43,877 bases of DNA from an uncultured Fusicatenibacter sp. (GTDB taxonomy: Bacteria; Bacillota; Clostridia; Lachnospirales; Lachnospiraceae). The stretch is taken from the NCBI GenBank assembly GCA_902493585.1, contig CABUPZ010000016.1, positions 1-43,877 of the forward strand, given 5' to 3'. Under the pieces are notes generated by a model. The model did no database searches and had not been told where the DNA came from. It saw only the letters and a list, made by a program, of their open reading frames with translations. Position numbers and translations under genes: made by a program. This document shows positions 34,860 through 43,584 of the stretch, piece by piece. Position 1 is the first letter of the stretch, and the number at the start of each line of letters is the position of its first letter.

Positions 34860-35250
34860 CGCTGGGGCAGAAGCGGCGGAGCCGCCAAACCTGCGGATTT
34901 CTGCGTCAGGTAATACCCAGTACGAATTGACGCAAAGCATCAACTCTCCCTGGGCAAGGCGTTTCACCCTTGACCCGATGGGGCGGCTGCCCGCCAATGG
35001 GCGTTGCCCCTTGACCCCAACAAAGAGCTGCGCCCTCTATACTCCTACCGGATAACCTGTTTCAAACCACTGGCCAATTGGTTCTCACAGCTTCTCCGTT
35101 TTCTAAGAACGCTCCCCCCAGAGCCTTCTTAGAAAGTTTCAGGCGATAACCATTCACAAATATCGTGAACTATCACCGCCTGTTCTCGTATGCCGGTACC
35201 TGCATACTCGATTTATAAATTGCCATGGCAATTTAATTTTGCAAATGAGC
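34860..35250. other. Candidate oriT region rich in inverted repeats
   Basis: About 400 nt without a gene, directly upstream of the relaxase. It contains GGCGGAGCCGCC (near 34878), TTCTAAGAA/TTCTTAGAA (35101-35109 and 35126-35134), TTCAC/GTGAA near 35155-35170, and a perfect 20-bp palindrome at 35216-35235 centred on TTGCCATGGCAA. The position and the density of dyads suit a transfer origin and relaxase promoter region. No nick site could be assigned. Confidence 0.45.
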
Positions 35251-35251
35251 A

Positions 35252-35298
35252 AAACAAAAACGACCAACTTTTCACGGTTGATCGCCTTTGGCTTGGTC
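35252..35298 (-). terminator. Terminator of the mod-res operon
   Basis: TGACCAA (35292-35298 region) pairs with TTGGTCG (35261-35267) on the minus strand and is followed by TTTTTGTTTTG, just beyond the res stop at 35303. Confidence 0.65.
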
Positions 35299-35302
35299 AT
35301 TT

Positions 35303-37891
35303 TTATAATAACAATTCTGATTGAACATCATCAAGGATATGCGTCTTGACGATTGTACTACCTGCATACATCAGATATTTCACACCGCTTGCCACTGCCA
35401 TTTCCTCCGCAGCTTCTGCTTTCGCTCTAACTACTTCATCATCAATTTTATTATCTCCCTTGACCTCAATGAGCTGATAGGAACCATCAGCCATCTTCGC
35501 AAGGAAGTCTGGATAATACTGTCGAACCCGCCCCGATTCAGGGTCATAATAGTAAACCGACAAATCGCCTTGATTAGAAGTAAACATCCCCGTGAAATAC
35601 ACTTCACGAACTTTATTGCTCGTTATATACTGCATGAAACATTCCTTCTCTGGAATGGAATCAAAGCAATATGTATCTGCATGGAAACTTTTTTTGATTT
35701 CTTCTGGTGTAAATCCTTTGTATTGATTCGTAACGACAAGTTCATCCTTTGCAGAGAACTCATAGTATCCGGCATCCTTCGGTTCCCGAAGTAGCACAAC
35801 TTCCCGATCCTCTGTTTTCTTCTCTGCGGTCACTTCAAACAAAGCATGGAAAACTTTGGGAATAATAATATCATGCAGTACCTCGTTATACTTATTAACT
35901 GCGTCCAGAATCACATCTACTCCATCTTCCGCTTCATTCAAGATCTTTGAAGCAAGAACACAGGAAATATTTAGGTATCGAGCAATTTCTCCCGTCAGGG
36001 AAAAAGCACTATATTTCATATTTTCCTGAATTGAATCAATGTTTGTTTCCTTAACAGTCGTATCTCTGGCAATACTGTCACGCTCATACATAATGCTGGC
36101 ATACCTCGACAAATCCGCATCCACCAGTCCAAAATCAACTGGCTCCAAATATTCTTTTTCATGAACGGTATATTCATGCCAAACACGCTTCAGAGTAATT
36201 GTCTTTGGCGGAGGTAAGACACGCACCTGATATTTGTGGCGGTCATCTTTGGTTGGGTTCTTAATATCCTTGATTTCCATGTTGAAGTTCTTATGAAGCT
36301 CATCATCCAAAGTATCATAATTTTCTTTAGACAGGAAAACTGTTGCAGTCAAGCGTTCGTCCGTAATAGCACGAAGACAACGCATAGTTGCCTGCAAGAC
36401 AAATATCTTTGACTTCGGGCTACGGTACAGAGCAACACCAAACAAAGAGCGACAATTCCAACCTTCTTTACCTTTTTCAACGAGAACAACGAACTGTTTC
36501 TCATTTCCCTCGCTGCCTTCAACATCGAGATTATTGAAGTTACGAATATCTTCGTCTTTTGTATATTTGGGATCTCCGACATTCAACAAAATGGCCGAAA
36601 TAGGAATCCCCAGCTTCGATAAGATTCTTTCAAGCGTCGGAACTACTTCATCAACTGCTTCGTCAACACCTGATGCATAAATTGCCAGCTTCGGCTTTAA
36701 TCCCTCAAAAGTTTTTTCTCCATAACGTTCCCAGAACTTTGTGACCACTGCTGTCAGAAATTCATCACTCTTAACATTTTCAAATCCTATCGGATCGGCA
36801 TCTTTCAAATATCCATTCCAGATAGATTCTCTTAATCCATAGGCATAAACAACTTCCGGAAGGAGCTGATTTTTCACATATGGTGTTCCAGTATAGTTAT
36901 AGCAAGCAACGATAGAAGTGTTGTCTGCCAACAGATTAATAGTATCACGCAGACTGGTTTTGCTTGCCCCGCTGGAACGAATCTGCTTCTCCAAATCAGC
37001 ACCAAAGAGATGATGTGCCTCATCTAGACGGCAAAGTTTTTTGAATCTCTGATTATCCATCAGTGTGGAGTCATCCCAAACATCATCATCGTCATCATTT
37101 CCGCCATAAACTGCTGAGAGTAACGAACCGGAGCCATTGAAAAGAACCTGTCCTGGTGTCTCTGTTTTTCTTTTTTTCTTCACGATAATCTTCTGCGTAT
37201 TTGAGATAATGATATTAAAATCAGAATCATCTATTGTGTGAAGAATGGTTCCTGTTTCCTCCAGAAAGTGAAACTTAATGTTGGAATCCAGAACCCGTGC
37301 ATACTCCGGAGGAACAACCTTCGTTTTATCGAAAGTCATGATTTCTCGGAGTGATTGTAGTACAGTTTTATCCGGTGCAAAGACAAGAGCGTTATGACAG
37401 AAGCGTTTGTCCTTCGGATATTTCTTTGCAAGCAGAAACTCATAGAAAATACAAGTTGCCATCAGAATCGTTTTACCCAAGCCCATTGTCAAGGCATAGA
37501 TATAGTTTGGATAGCTCTCACAGTATTTCTTCATCTGCTTAAACAACACATCAGTCTGTTTTTCTGTTAGGTCATCACCCAGACGAATCTGACCATCTCT
37601 TTCCAATGCATAGTAAGATGCATCAGAGAAACGATTCTTTCTTTTTCTCCAGTCATCAAACATCTCATAAACCTGCTGATTATTCATAAATTCTTTTACA
37701 AACACATACATTTCCAACGCTTCAAACTGTGGTTTTCTAAGATACGCCTTTGCATTTTCTTCTCTATCATTGTAGGAAAGAAATTTTCGTGTCAGATCAT
37801 TATAACGGGAACGGATTTTACCTCTGTTCTCGGTATAGTAATACCATAGTTGTTGATTGAAGGAAAAATCGGAGTCATAGGCTTTTGCCAT
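35303..37891 (-). CDS. res: Type III-like restriction enzyme Res subunit (SF2 helicase-nuclease)
   Basis: 862 residues. An N-terminal ~120-residue region precedes the SF2 motor: Walker A MGLGKT (136-141), motif II LDEAHHL (DEAH 290-293), motif III TGTP (334-337). An unusual Asp-rich loop (NDDDDDVWDD, ~265-274) precedes motif II. The C-terminal PD-ExK nuclease has PD at 794-795 and E809-V-K811. With Mod it would cut DNA lacking its methyl mark after ATP-driven communication between sites. It begins directly after the mod stop codon, with GGAGG inside the mod end. AT-rich compared with the 1-19 kb chromosomal part. The third gene of this operon is not part of classical type III systems. Confidence 0.88.
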   Translation of the reverse strand: MAKAYDSDFSFNQQLWYYYTENRGKIRSRYNDLTRKFLSYNDREENAKAYLRKPQFEALEMYVFVKEFMNNQQVYEMFDDWRKRKNRFSDASYYALERDGQIRLGDDLTEKQTDVLFKQMKKYCESYPNYIYALTMGLGKTILMATCIFYEFLLAKKYPKDKRFCHNALVFAPDKTVLQSLREIMTFDKTKVVPPEYARVLDSNIKFHFLEETGTILHTIDDSDFNIIISNTQKIIVKKKRKTETPGQVLFNGSGSLLSAVYGGNDDDDDVWDDSTLMDNQRFKKLCRLDEAHHLFGADLEKQIRSSGASKTSLRDTINLLADNTSIVACYNYTGTPYVKNQLLPEVVYAYGLRESIWNGYLKDADPIGFENVKSDEFLTAVVTKFWERYGEKTFEGLKPKLAIYASGVDEAVDEVVPTLERILSKLGIPISAILLNVGDPKYTKDEDIRNFNNLDVEGSEGNEKQFVVLVEKGKEGWNCRSLFGVALYRSPKSKIFVLQATMRCLRAITDERLTATVFLSKENYDTLDDELHKNFNMEIKDIKNPTKDDRHKYQVRVLPPPKTITLKRVWHEYTVHEKEYLEPVDFGLVDADLSRYASIMYERDSIARDTTVKETNIDSIQENMKYSAFSLTGEIARYLNISCVLASKILNEAEDGVDVILDAVNKYNEVLHDIIIPKVFHALFEVTAEKKTEDREVVLLREPKDAGYYEFSAKDELVVTNQYKGFTPEEIKKSFHADTYCFDSIPEKECFMQYITSNKVREVYFTGMFTSNQGDLSVYYYDPESGRVRQYYPDFLAKMADGSYQLIEVKGDNKIDDEVVRAKAEAAEEMAVASGVKYLMYAGSTIVKTHILDDVQSELLL

Positions 37892-39718
37892 TTAATGCAC
37901 CTCCGTTTCCAATGATTCTGAAAGTAGATCAGTAATCTTCACTTTAACAGTTCCCGCATATTCCGGAATCGTGTAGACACCCTGCACCATTTCATTCTTG
38001 CCCGGAATATCTATAACGGCTGGTTGCATAACTGCACCGTCATAATTCCAGTCTATCATGATTGAATCTACTAACTGTCTCCAGTCCTCAACATATTCTT
38101 TCTGAAGAGAGAGTTTCTGCATCAGATTCATCGGATAGAATGCACGCACAACCAACTTATTACCCTCATGGACAATTTCAGCTTCTGACTCCCGCTTTAA
38201 CTGTAAGTCTTCCTTATCACGCAGAACATCCAGAATCTGAATATCCACTTTGTAATCAGAAAGCTCCTGTTCCAAGTAACCCTTCAAATCCGGCTCGTGT
38301 CCCATACAGACAATCGTCATTCGCTCTACCGGCTGATTTGGTGTTTCTTCTTTTCGCTTTTCGTAAGAATTGTACGGCAGATTAGCAAGTAACTCTTTCA
38401 GGTCGGCTTTCGTTGCAATACGATTTACCGGCATAATCTTGACCATTCTGCCATCCAATTCGCCATCCCAAACCTTGCTCTGCGGGAACGGCTGAATCTC
38501 TAATGCTTCTATCAACAGGTCACGAGCTTCTACCGGATTTCGGAAGAAGTCATAGTTATTAACATTATAAACTTCAAAACCAGTGTATTTCCCTTCTGCT
38601 TGTTTCTCACTATTCAATTCAGCAGCTACGGAAAGTAAACGTTTTGTTGTAGTCTGGATTGCCCCCAGATTGATATCGGCACCAATGAAGCGTCTGCCAA
38701 GTTTCATTGCTACTGCCTGCGTAGTTCCACTGCCCATGAAGCAGTCAAAAACTAAATCTCCCGGATTAGAAGAAACCTCTATAACACGCTTTAATAATTT
38801 TTCTGGTTTTTGGGTAGGATAATCTAATCTTTCAATTGCCACTTGATTTATATAATCTATATCATCCCATAGATTTCCAATTGCAGTTCCCTTAACTTCA
38901 TCATAATATCGTATAAGTTGCTTTTTCCCATTTTTTGTCACATAAATTCTACCTTGTCGTTCAAACTCAGCTATTTTTTCTGCACTATAATCCCCTAAAG
39001 GACAATCTCGGCTATACAACCGTCCTGCCGCATCTCGATGTACAAATTTGTTATTTTTGCTATTAAGATCGATAGGCTTATATGGTGTTTCAAACTTATA
39101 TGTTGATGTTTTAGAGTATAAATAAATTGTATCCACTACTCTTCCGAATTTACTAGATGATGTTTTGGCTCCTCTAATATTACCGCTTTTCCATATTATT
39201 TCATTTATAAAATTATCTGTGCCAAACACCTCATCGCAAATCAATCTTATATAATGTGATTTATGCCAATCACAATGAACATAAATACAACCATTATTAG
39301 ATAAAAGCTCTCTACAAAGTATTAAGCGCTCATATAAAAATTGATTATATTCATCATTTGTCCAAATATCTCCATATTGCTTTTCTTCAAAAGAGGAACT
39401 ATCACTTTCAGTTTTTCCTATACCTTTAATATCAATTTTCTTTTTATAGTCTGCTTTGCTATCAAATGGTGGATCAATATAAATCAAATCCACCTTTCCC
39501 CGATACTCTTTCAACAAATGGCTCATAACCTGAAGATTATCTCCCCAGAATATCTTATTCATCCAGCCATCCTGTGCCTCGCCGTATGTCTCCTTCAACT
39601 GAGCAGGGTAATACTGCGTGGAACGGTACGGACGCTTTCCTGTCCAACGGAGTTCCGGAAATCCTTTAATTGTTGGACGCTGCTCAAAATCAAATGAGAG
39701 CTGTTCATTTTCGTTCAT
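37892..39718 (-). CDS. mod: Type III-like DNA methyltransferase (Mod), beta-class
   Basis: 608 residues. Catalytic motif IV DPPF (82-85) precedes the AdoMet-binding FMGSGTT (327-333), the beta-class order typical of type III Mod and related adenine/cytosine-N4 methylases. Between them lies a variable target-recognition region (about 180-290). The C-terminal ~200 residues are unassigned and could contact Res. It methylates one strand at its site to protect host DNA. The start has GGAGG 8 nt upstream, 21 nt after the helicase-nuclease stop. I saw no long simple-sequence repeats of the kind that phase-vary some mod genes. Confidence 0.9.
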   Translation of the reverse strand: MNENEQLSFDFEQRPTIKGFPELRWTGKRPYRSTQYYPAQLKETYGEAQDGWMNKIFWGDNLQVMSHLLKEYRGKVDLIYIDPPFDSKADYKKKIDIKGIGKTESDSSSFEEKQYGDIWTNDEYNQFLYERLILCRELLSNNGCIYVHCDWHKSHYIRLICDEVFGTDNFINEIIWKSGNIRGAKTSSSKFGRVVDTIYLYSKTSTYKFETPYKPIDLNSKNNKFVHRDAAGRLYSRDCPLGDYSAEKIAEFERQGRIYVTKNGKKQLIRYYDEVKGTAIGNLWDDIDYINQVAIERLDYPTQKPEKLLKRVIEVSSNPGDLVFDCFMGSGTTQAVAMKLGRRFIGADINLGAIQTTTKRLLSVAAELNSEKQAEGKYTGFEVYNVNNYDFFRNPVEARDLLIEALEIQPFPQSKVWDGELDGRMVKIMPVNRIATKADLKELLANLPYNSYEKRKEETPNQPVERMTIVCMGHEPDLKGYLEQELSDYKVDIQILDVLRDKEDLQLKRESEAEIVHEGNKLVVRAFYPMNLMQKLSLQKEYVEDWRQLVDSIMIDWNYDGAVMQPAVIDIPGKNEMVQGVYTIPEYAGTVKVKITDLLSESLETEVH

Positions 39719-39739
39719 TTTATATTCCTCCGTAGTTTT

Positions 39740-42625
39740 CTATTTATTTTTGCAATAGTATCTAAAATCGCAGTTCTTACAGATTTTTATATCATCTGCA
39801 CACTTGCGAAAATCTTTTTTCATAATCTTGTGAACTGTATCATCAAATGCTACCATCGTTCCCTCAATCGCAGACCTGGTATAAGGAAATGTAATGGTCG
39901 GTACGCCATTTTCTTCTCCCGTATAATAGAGATTCATTTTGCTCACCTTTTTACCAGTTCGTTCCTCCACCAAATAGGCATATATATGAAGCTGGCGGCG
40001 GTAATGTTCTAACCGTTCTCGCATCTTCTCCATATCTGGTTTTCGCTCAGACTTGAAATCCACGATTTCAACCGTGTCTCCCTCTCCTCTAATGAGGTCG
40101 ATTTTACCTTCGATTATGTATTCTGGTTCAACCAGACTAATATCCACCTCTGCCTGTTGAATTGCACTCCAGTCTCCTTGCTGCCGCTCCGCATAACGAA
40201 GCACCTGCTTTAGTGCAGCTTCTTTCTGCGGCTCCGCAAGATAAGAATGTTCCGTCTTAGACAGAGAATCATAATTCGATGCAAACCAGCTTGATATATT
40301 ATCAGGAGTTATATCGTTTTCCTCATGTCGGAGTGCTGCCCGATGAATATCCTCTATTGTTTCATGCACCAAAGTACCGAACAGCATAGCGTTCGCCCTG
40401 ACAGGCATAAACTCTAATTCCTTGTAAAACTTATACTGCAACGCACAAGTCTCATAAACCGAGATATGTGAAGTAAAAGAAAAGGTCTGCTTGATATTCA
40501 CATCTTTAATCGGTTGAAAATCAAATTCTAAAATCTGAAACTCTTTGCTTCGGACTGATGGGATTCCATCATACAAATCTCTAAAGTATTTGCTTGGAGT
40601 CCGCTTATCCTCGTTGCAGGTCAGCACCAGTAAATCCTGTGCTCTGGAAAACGCCGTATAATAAAGTCTCCAGAAATCAAAGTATTTCGTCTGTTCATGC
40701 GGCTCAAATGCCGGTCGCTTGAAATACCGTTCTTCAACCTGGAGCATAAGGTCATTTGACTGCTTTCTCGGTACACTGCCAAGCGAATCCACCATAACGA
40801 TGGGAAACTCCATACCTTTTGACTGATGAATTGTTAAGAACGAAACACATCCGCTTGGTGCATATTCAGAATCGTCCTCATATTCTGTAATCCCACCATC
40901 AAACAACAGTCTGAAATATAGGTTAAAAAGTCTTTCTGTATTGATGTCAATATACTTCGCATTCAAGACATCCACTCTATGCAGATACTCAAATTTACCA
41001 ATAATCTGCGAAAGCTTTGCCAAATTTCGTGCCGGACGAATATCTACAACACCAACATCCATATTTGTATCAAGCATACTGGCAAATGGCTGATACTCAA
41101 ATAGCTGATAAAGCAATCCTGAGTAGGCATAGTCAGTTGTCCCTTGCAATCCTAAGTGAGTTCTTCCAGTACGACGGAGCCATTTCAAAAGTGCCTTGTT
41201 TCCTGGCTTCATCAGACATTCATTTGCCAAGACAATACATTGACGATAGTAAGTCAGATGCTCTGGCTGTAAAAACTCATAGTCTCCATTTTCCAAGCCC
41301 TGAACATATCGTGGAAACATCAACATCAAACAACCAAGCGTAAGCTGCACCTCAAACCGTTGGAAAAACATATCCGAACGGGGTGAATACACATTGATAT
41401 GATTTTTCTCTAAAAAGTCAGCCAGTGCTTTTACTCTTTGATGTTTAACAGAACTAAAAAGAAATGCAATTTGGTTATAATCTCTCAAATTTCCAGATGC
41501 CTTTAAGTCATTGATAAACTGAAGAATGCGGTCATGCCATTCATCTTCATCGTCAATGCCTGCCAGTTTCACGACCGCAGGACTCTTTAGCTTAGTCCGT
41601 TCATGTGCCTCAATCCGCTTATTGTATCGGAAATGACCCCAATCGAACATAAACTTTGCACCATCTGTTGTAATCATCCAGCGGTTATAAAAATCAACGA
41701 TGTCACTGTTGGAACGATAGTTAATCGTCAGCGGAATTATTTTACAGTCCCCAACCTTAAACTTATGCGGAAACTCCAAAATATTTCGTATTGTAGCGCC
41801 ACGGAAACGGTATAAACCCTGATCGTCGTCTCCAACAACACAGATATTCTGTCTCTTCCCAGCAAGAAGAAACACAATTTGTTCCTGAATATAGTTGGTG
41901 TCTTGATACTCATCCACCATAATGTGCGTGATTTTTTCTTGCAGGGTTTCCAAGATAGCCGGATTTTCCGTCAATAACTGATAGGCTTCTGTCTGAATAG
42001 AAGAAAAATCCATAAGATTATTTTCTTCTAAAAGTTCTCGATAGACTTTCAAGACCTTCCCCAACACAGAGATACCAAAATCAGAATCCTCAATCAAATC
42101 CTCTGGAGAAACCATTTCTTCTGAAAGGTTGTTCACATAGTTACAAATATCCATCGCTTGTTTCCATGCTCCACCATTTGTGAATAGATAATTCGCATCG
42201 GGAATATTACGGAAACGACAGATATTTTGAAACACAATATATTTCTGGTCAAAATCATCCAGCAGACGGTAATTCCTACGAAGCCGTGTATATTCAATAT
42301 TTTCTTTTAAGAAGCGTAAGCAAAGAGAGTGAAATGTTCCGATATACATTTCATTGACATTTACTGTGATATTACGGTTTGCCAATTCATTTGTTATTCG
42401 AGTTATCAATTCCTTTGCCGCTTTCTCCGTGAAGGTTGCAATAAACAAGTTCTCCGGACATATATGACATTCCTCAATCAAATAGATTGCTCTTTGAACC
42501 AGAGTATAAGTTTTACCTGTTCCGGGACCAGCAGTTATAAGTACCGGTCCGTTCGCTGTGGAAATAGCCTGTCTCTGTCCTTCATTGGCATTTCCAAAAT
42601 TAAACATTTCTTTTATCCTTTCCAA
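39740..42625 (-). CDS. UvrD/Rep-type helicase fused to a RecB/Cas4-like iron-sulfur nuclease domain
   Basis: 961 residues. SF1A motor: Q-motif GNANEGQRQAI, Walker A AGPGTGKT (32-39), motif II VDEYQDTN (237-244), motif III GDDDQGLYRFRGA (265-277). The C-terminal PD-(D/E)XK domain has His754, Asp843, Asp856 and Lys858 (VDFKS), all expected for RecB-family nucleases. Cys727 (YETCALQ) plus the C-terminal Cys949, Cys952 and Cys958 form the four-cysteine pattern of the 4Fe-4S cluster in AddB/Cas4-type nucleases. It resembles AddA/PcrA but is shorter and carries its own cluster. First gene of the operon with mod and res, only 21 nt before mod, so a joint DNA-processing or defence role is likely. The start has GGAAAGGA upstream. 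Confidence 0.88.
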   Translation of the reverse strand: MERIKEMFNFGNANEGQRQAISTANGPVLITAGPGTGKTYTLVQRAIYLIEECHICPENLFIATFTEKAAKELITRITNELANRNITVNVNEMYIGTFHSLCLRFLKENIEYTRLRRNYRLLDDFDQKYIVFQNICRFRNIPDANYLFTNGGAWKQAMDICNYVNNLSEEMVSPEDLIEDSDFGISVLGKVLKVYRELLEENNLMDFSSIQTEAYQLLTENPAILETLQEKITHIMVDEYQDTNYIQEQIVFLLAGKRQNICVVGDDDQGLYRFRGATIRNILEFPHKFKVGDCKIIPLTINYRSNSDIVDFYNRWMITTDGAKFMFDWGHFRYNKRIEAHERTKLKSPAVVKLAGIDDEDEWHDRILQFINDLKASGNLRDYNQIAFLFSSVKHQRVKALADFLEKNHINVYSPRSDMFFQRFEVQLTLGCLMLMFPRYVQGLENGDYEFLQPEHLTYYRQCIVLANECLMKPGNKALLKWLRRTGRTHLGLQGTTDYAYSGLLYQLFEYQPFASMLDTNMDVGVVDIRPARNLAKLSQIIGKFEYLHRVDVLNAKYIDINTERLFNLYFRLLFDGGITEYEDDSEYAPSGCVSFLTIHQSKGMEFPIVMVDSLGSVPRKQSNDLMLQVEERYFKRPAFEPHEQTKYFDFWRLYYTAFSRAQDLLVLTCNEDKRTPSKYFRDLYDGIPSVRSKEFQILEFDFQPIKDVNIKQTFSFTSHISVYETCALQYKFYKELEFMPVRANAMLFGTLVHETIEDIHRAALRHEENDITPDNISSWFASNYDSLSKTEHSYLAEPQKEAALKQVLRYAERQQGDWSAIQQAEVDISLVEPEYIIEGKIDLIRGEGDTVEIVDFKSERKPDMEKMRERLEHYRRQLHIYAYLVEERTGKKVSKMNLYYTGEENGVPTITFPYTRSAIEGTMVAFDDTVHKIMKKDFRKCADDIKICKNCDFRYYCKNK

Positions 42626-42658
42626 AGAATTTACATATTACTATTAATTACAAAAATG

Positions 42659-42678
42659 TGTACCTTTTCGCAGGTGTA
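42659..42678. promoter_or_regulatory. Imperfect dyad upstream of the helicase-mod-res operon
   Basis: TGTACCT and AGGTGTA (6 of 7 positions symmetric) lie about 35-55 nt before the helicase start, in an AT-rich promoter region with several possible -10 boxes (for example TAATAT). Possible operator; no regulator gene is linked. Confidence 0.35.
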
Positions 42679-42770
42679 TTTTCAGGGACTTTAGAAGGGG
42701 CAAAACCACTTTTGTTCACAGATTTCGTATGGAAAAAGCCCTTGTTCTGTGGTATCATTTTCTTATTGAC

Positions 42771-42822
42771 AAAAAAGTGAGCATTTTACAGAAAGGTACA
42801 CAATCCTGTAAAAATGCCCACT
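42771..42822 (-). terminator. Terminator of the resolvase gene
   Basis: AGTGGGCATTTTTACAG and CTGTAAAATGCTCACT (minus strand) form a long stem that begins at the resolvase stop codon and is followed by TTTTTT. It also separates the resolvase from the defence operon. Confidence 0.8.
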
Positions 42823-43430
42823 TACAACAACTTGGCTTTTTCGTAAATCTCCGCACGATAGCGGAAGGTGGAAAGGGGCATCCCACACAGCTTTGCAGCA
42901 GCTGTGCCGGTGATTTTGCCGTTTTTCCACTGCTGATAGATTTGATGGAAATTTTCTGGCAAAGGCTTCGGAGGCCTGCCAAAGCGGACGCCCCTCGCTT
43001 TGGCAGCGGCAATTCCTTCAGCCTGACGCTGCCGGATATTGGAACGTTCATTTTCCGCCACAAAGGACAGCACTTGCAGCACAATATCGCTCAGGAATGT
43101 GCCCATCAGGTCTTTCCCTCGCCGTGTGTCCAACAGGGGCATATCCAGTACCACAATGTCAATCCCTTTTTCTTTGGTCAAAATCCGCCATTGCTCCAGA
43201 ATTTCAAAATAGTTTCGTCCCAGACGGTCGATGCTCTTAATGTAGAGCAGATCGTCTTTTTTCAGCTTCCGCACCATTTTCCGGTACTGGGGGCGTTCAA
43301 AATCCTTGCCGGACTGCTTATCCACGAATAAATTCTTTTCCGGGATAGACAATTCCTTCAGAGCAAGAATCTGCCTGTCTTCATTCTGGTCTCTGGTGCT
43401 GACACGGATATAGCCATACAGATTTCCCAT
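42822..43430 (-). CDS. Small serine recombinase (resolvase/invertase family)
   Basis: 202 residues. Catalytic domain with Ser in YIRVSTRDQ, the conserved SIDRLGRN and ENERSNIRQRQAEGI (long E helix), then a C-terminal helix-turn-helix (ITGTAAAKLCGMPLSTFRYR). This is the Tn3-resolvase/Pin architecture. The start has GGAGGG 7 nt upstream. It may resolve element dimers or invert a nearby segment. Two 11-bp repeats (TGCAGACCCGG) lie 20 and 119 nt upstream of its start and could be part of its res site. Confidence 0.92.
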   Translation of the reverse strand: MGNLYGYIRVSTRDQNEDRQILALKELSIPEKNLFVDKQSGKDFERPQYRKMVRKLKKDDLLYIKSIDRLGRNYFEILEQWRILTKEKGIDIVVLDMPLLDTRRGKDLMGTFLSDIVLQVLSFVAENERSNIRQRQAEGIAAAKARGVRFGRPPKPLPENFHQIYQQWKNGKITGTAAAKLCGMPLSTFRYRAEIYEKAKLL

Positions 43431-43538
43431 CGCTTTTTCCCTCCTTTCATGCAGACCCGGAAAACAGCTTCCGAATCGGGCGATTTTTCAATCTTTATGG
43501 TACTGGATACTTACTACTCTTGAATAAACAGACTGTGA

Positions 43539-43567
43539 AAATGTCGGGTGCAGACCCGGCATTTTTT
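43539..43567. terminator. Terminator-like hairpin between the resolvase and the partial gene
   Basis: AAAATG and CATTTT form the outer stem and CGGGT and ACCCG the inner stem, with one mismatch. On the plus strand T residues follow; on the minus strand it lies just beyond the stop of the partial gene. Confidence 0.5.
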
Positions 43568-43584
43568 CGTAAACCGCCCCAATT

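Noticed and set aside
35303..39718. BREX or DISARM interpretation of the methylase-helicase genes
   Set aside because: No PglZ, BrxC/L, DrmA or DrmB-type genes are present; motifs fit type III Mod and Res.
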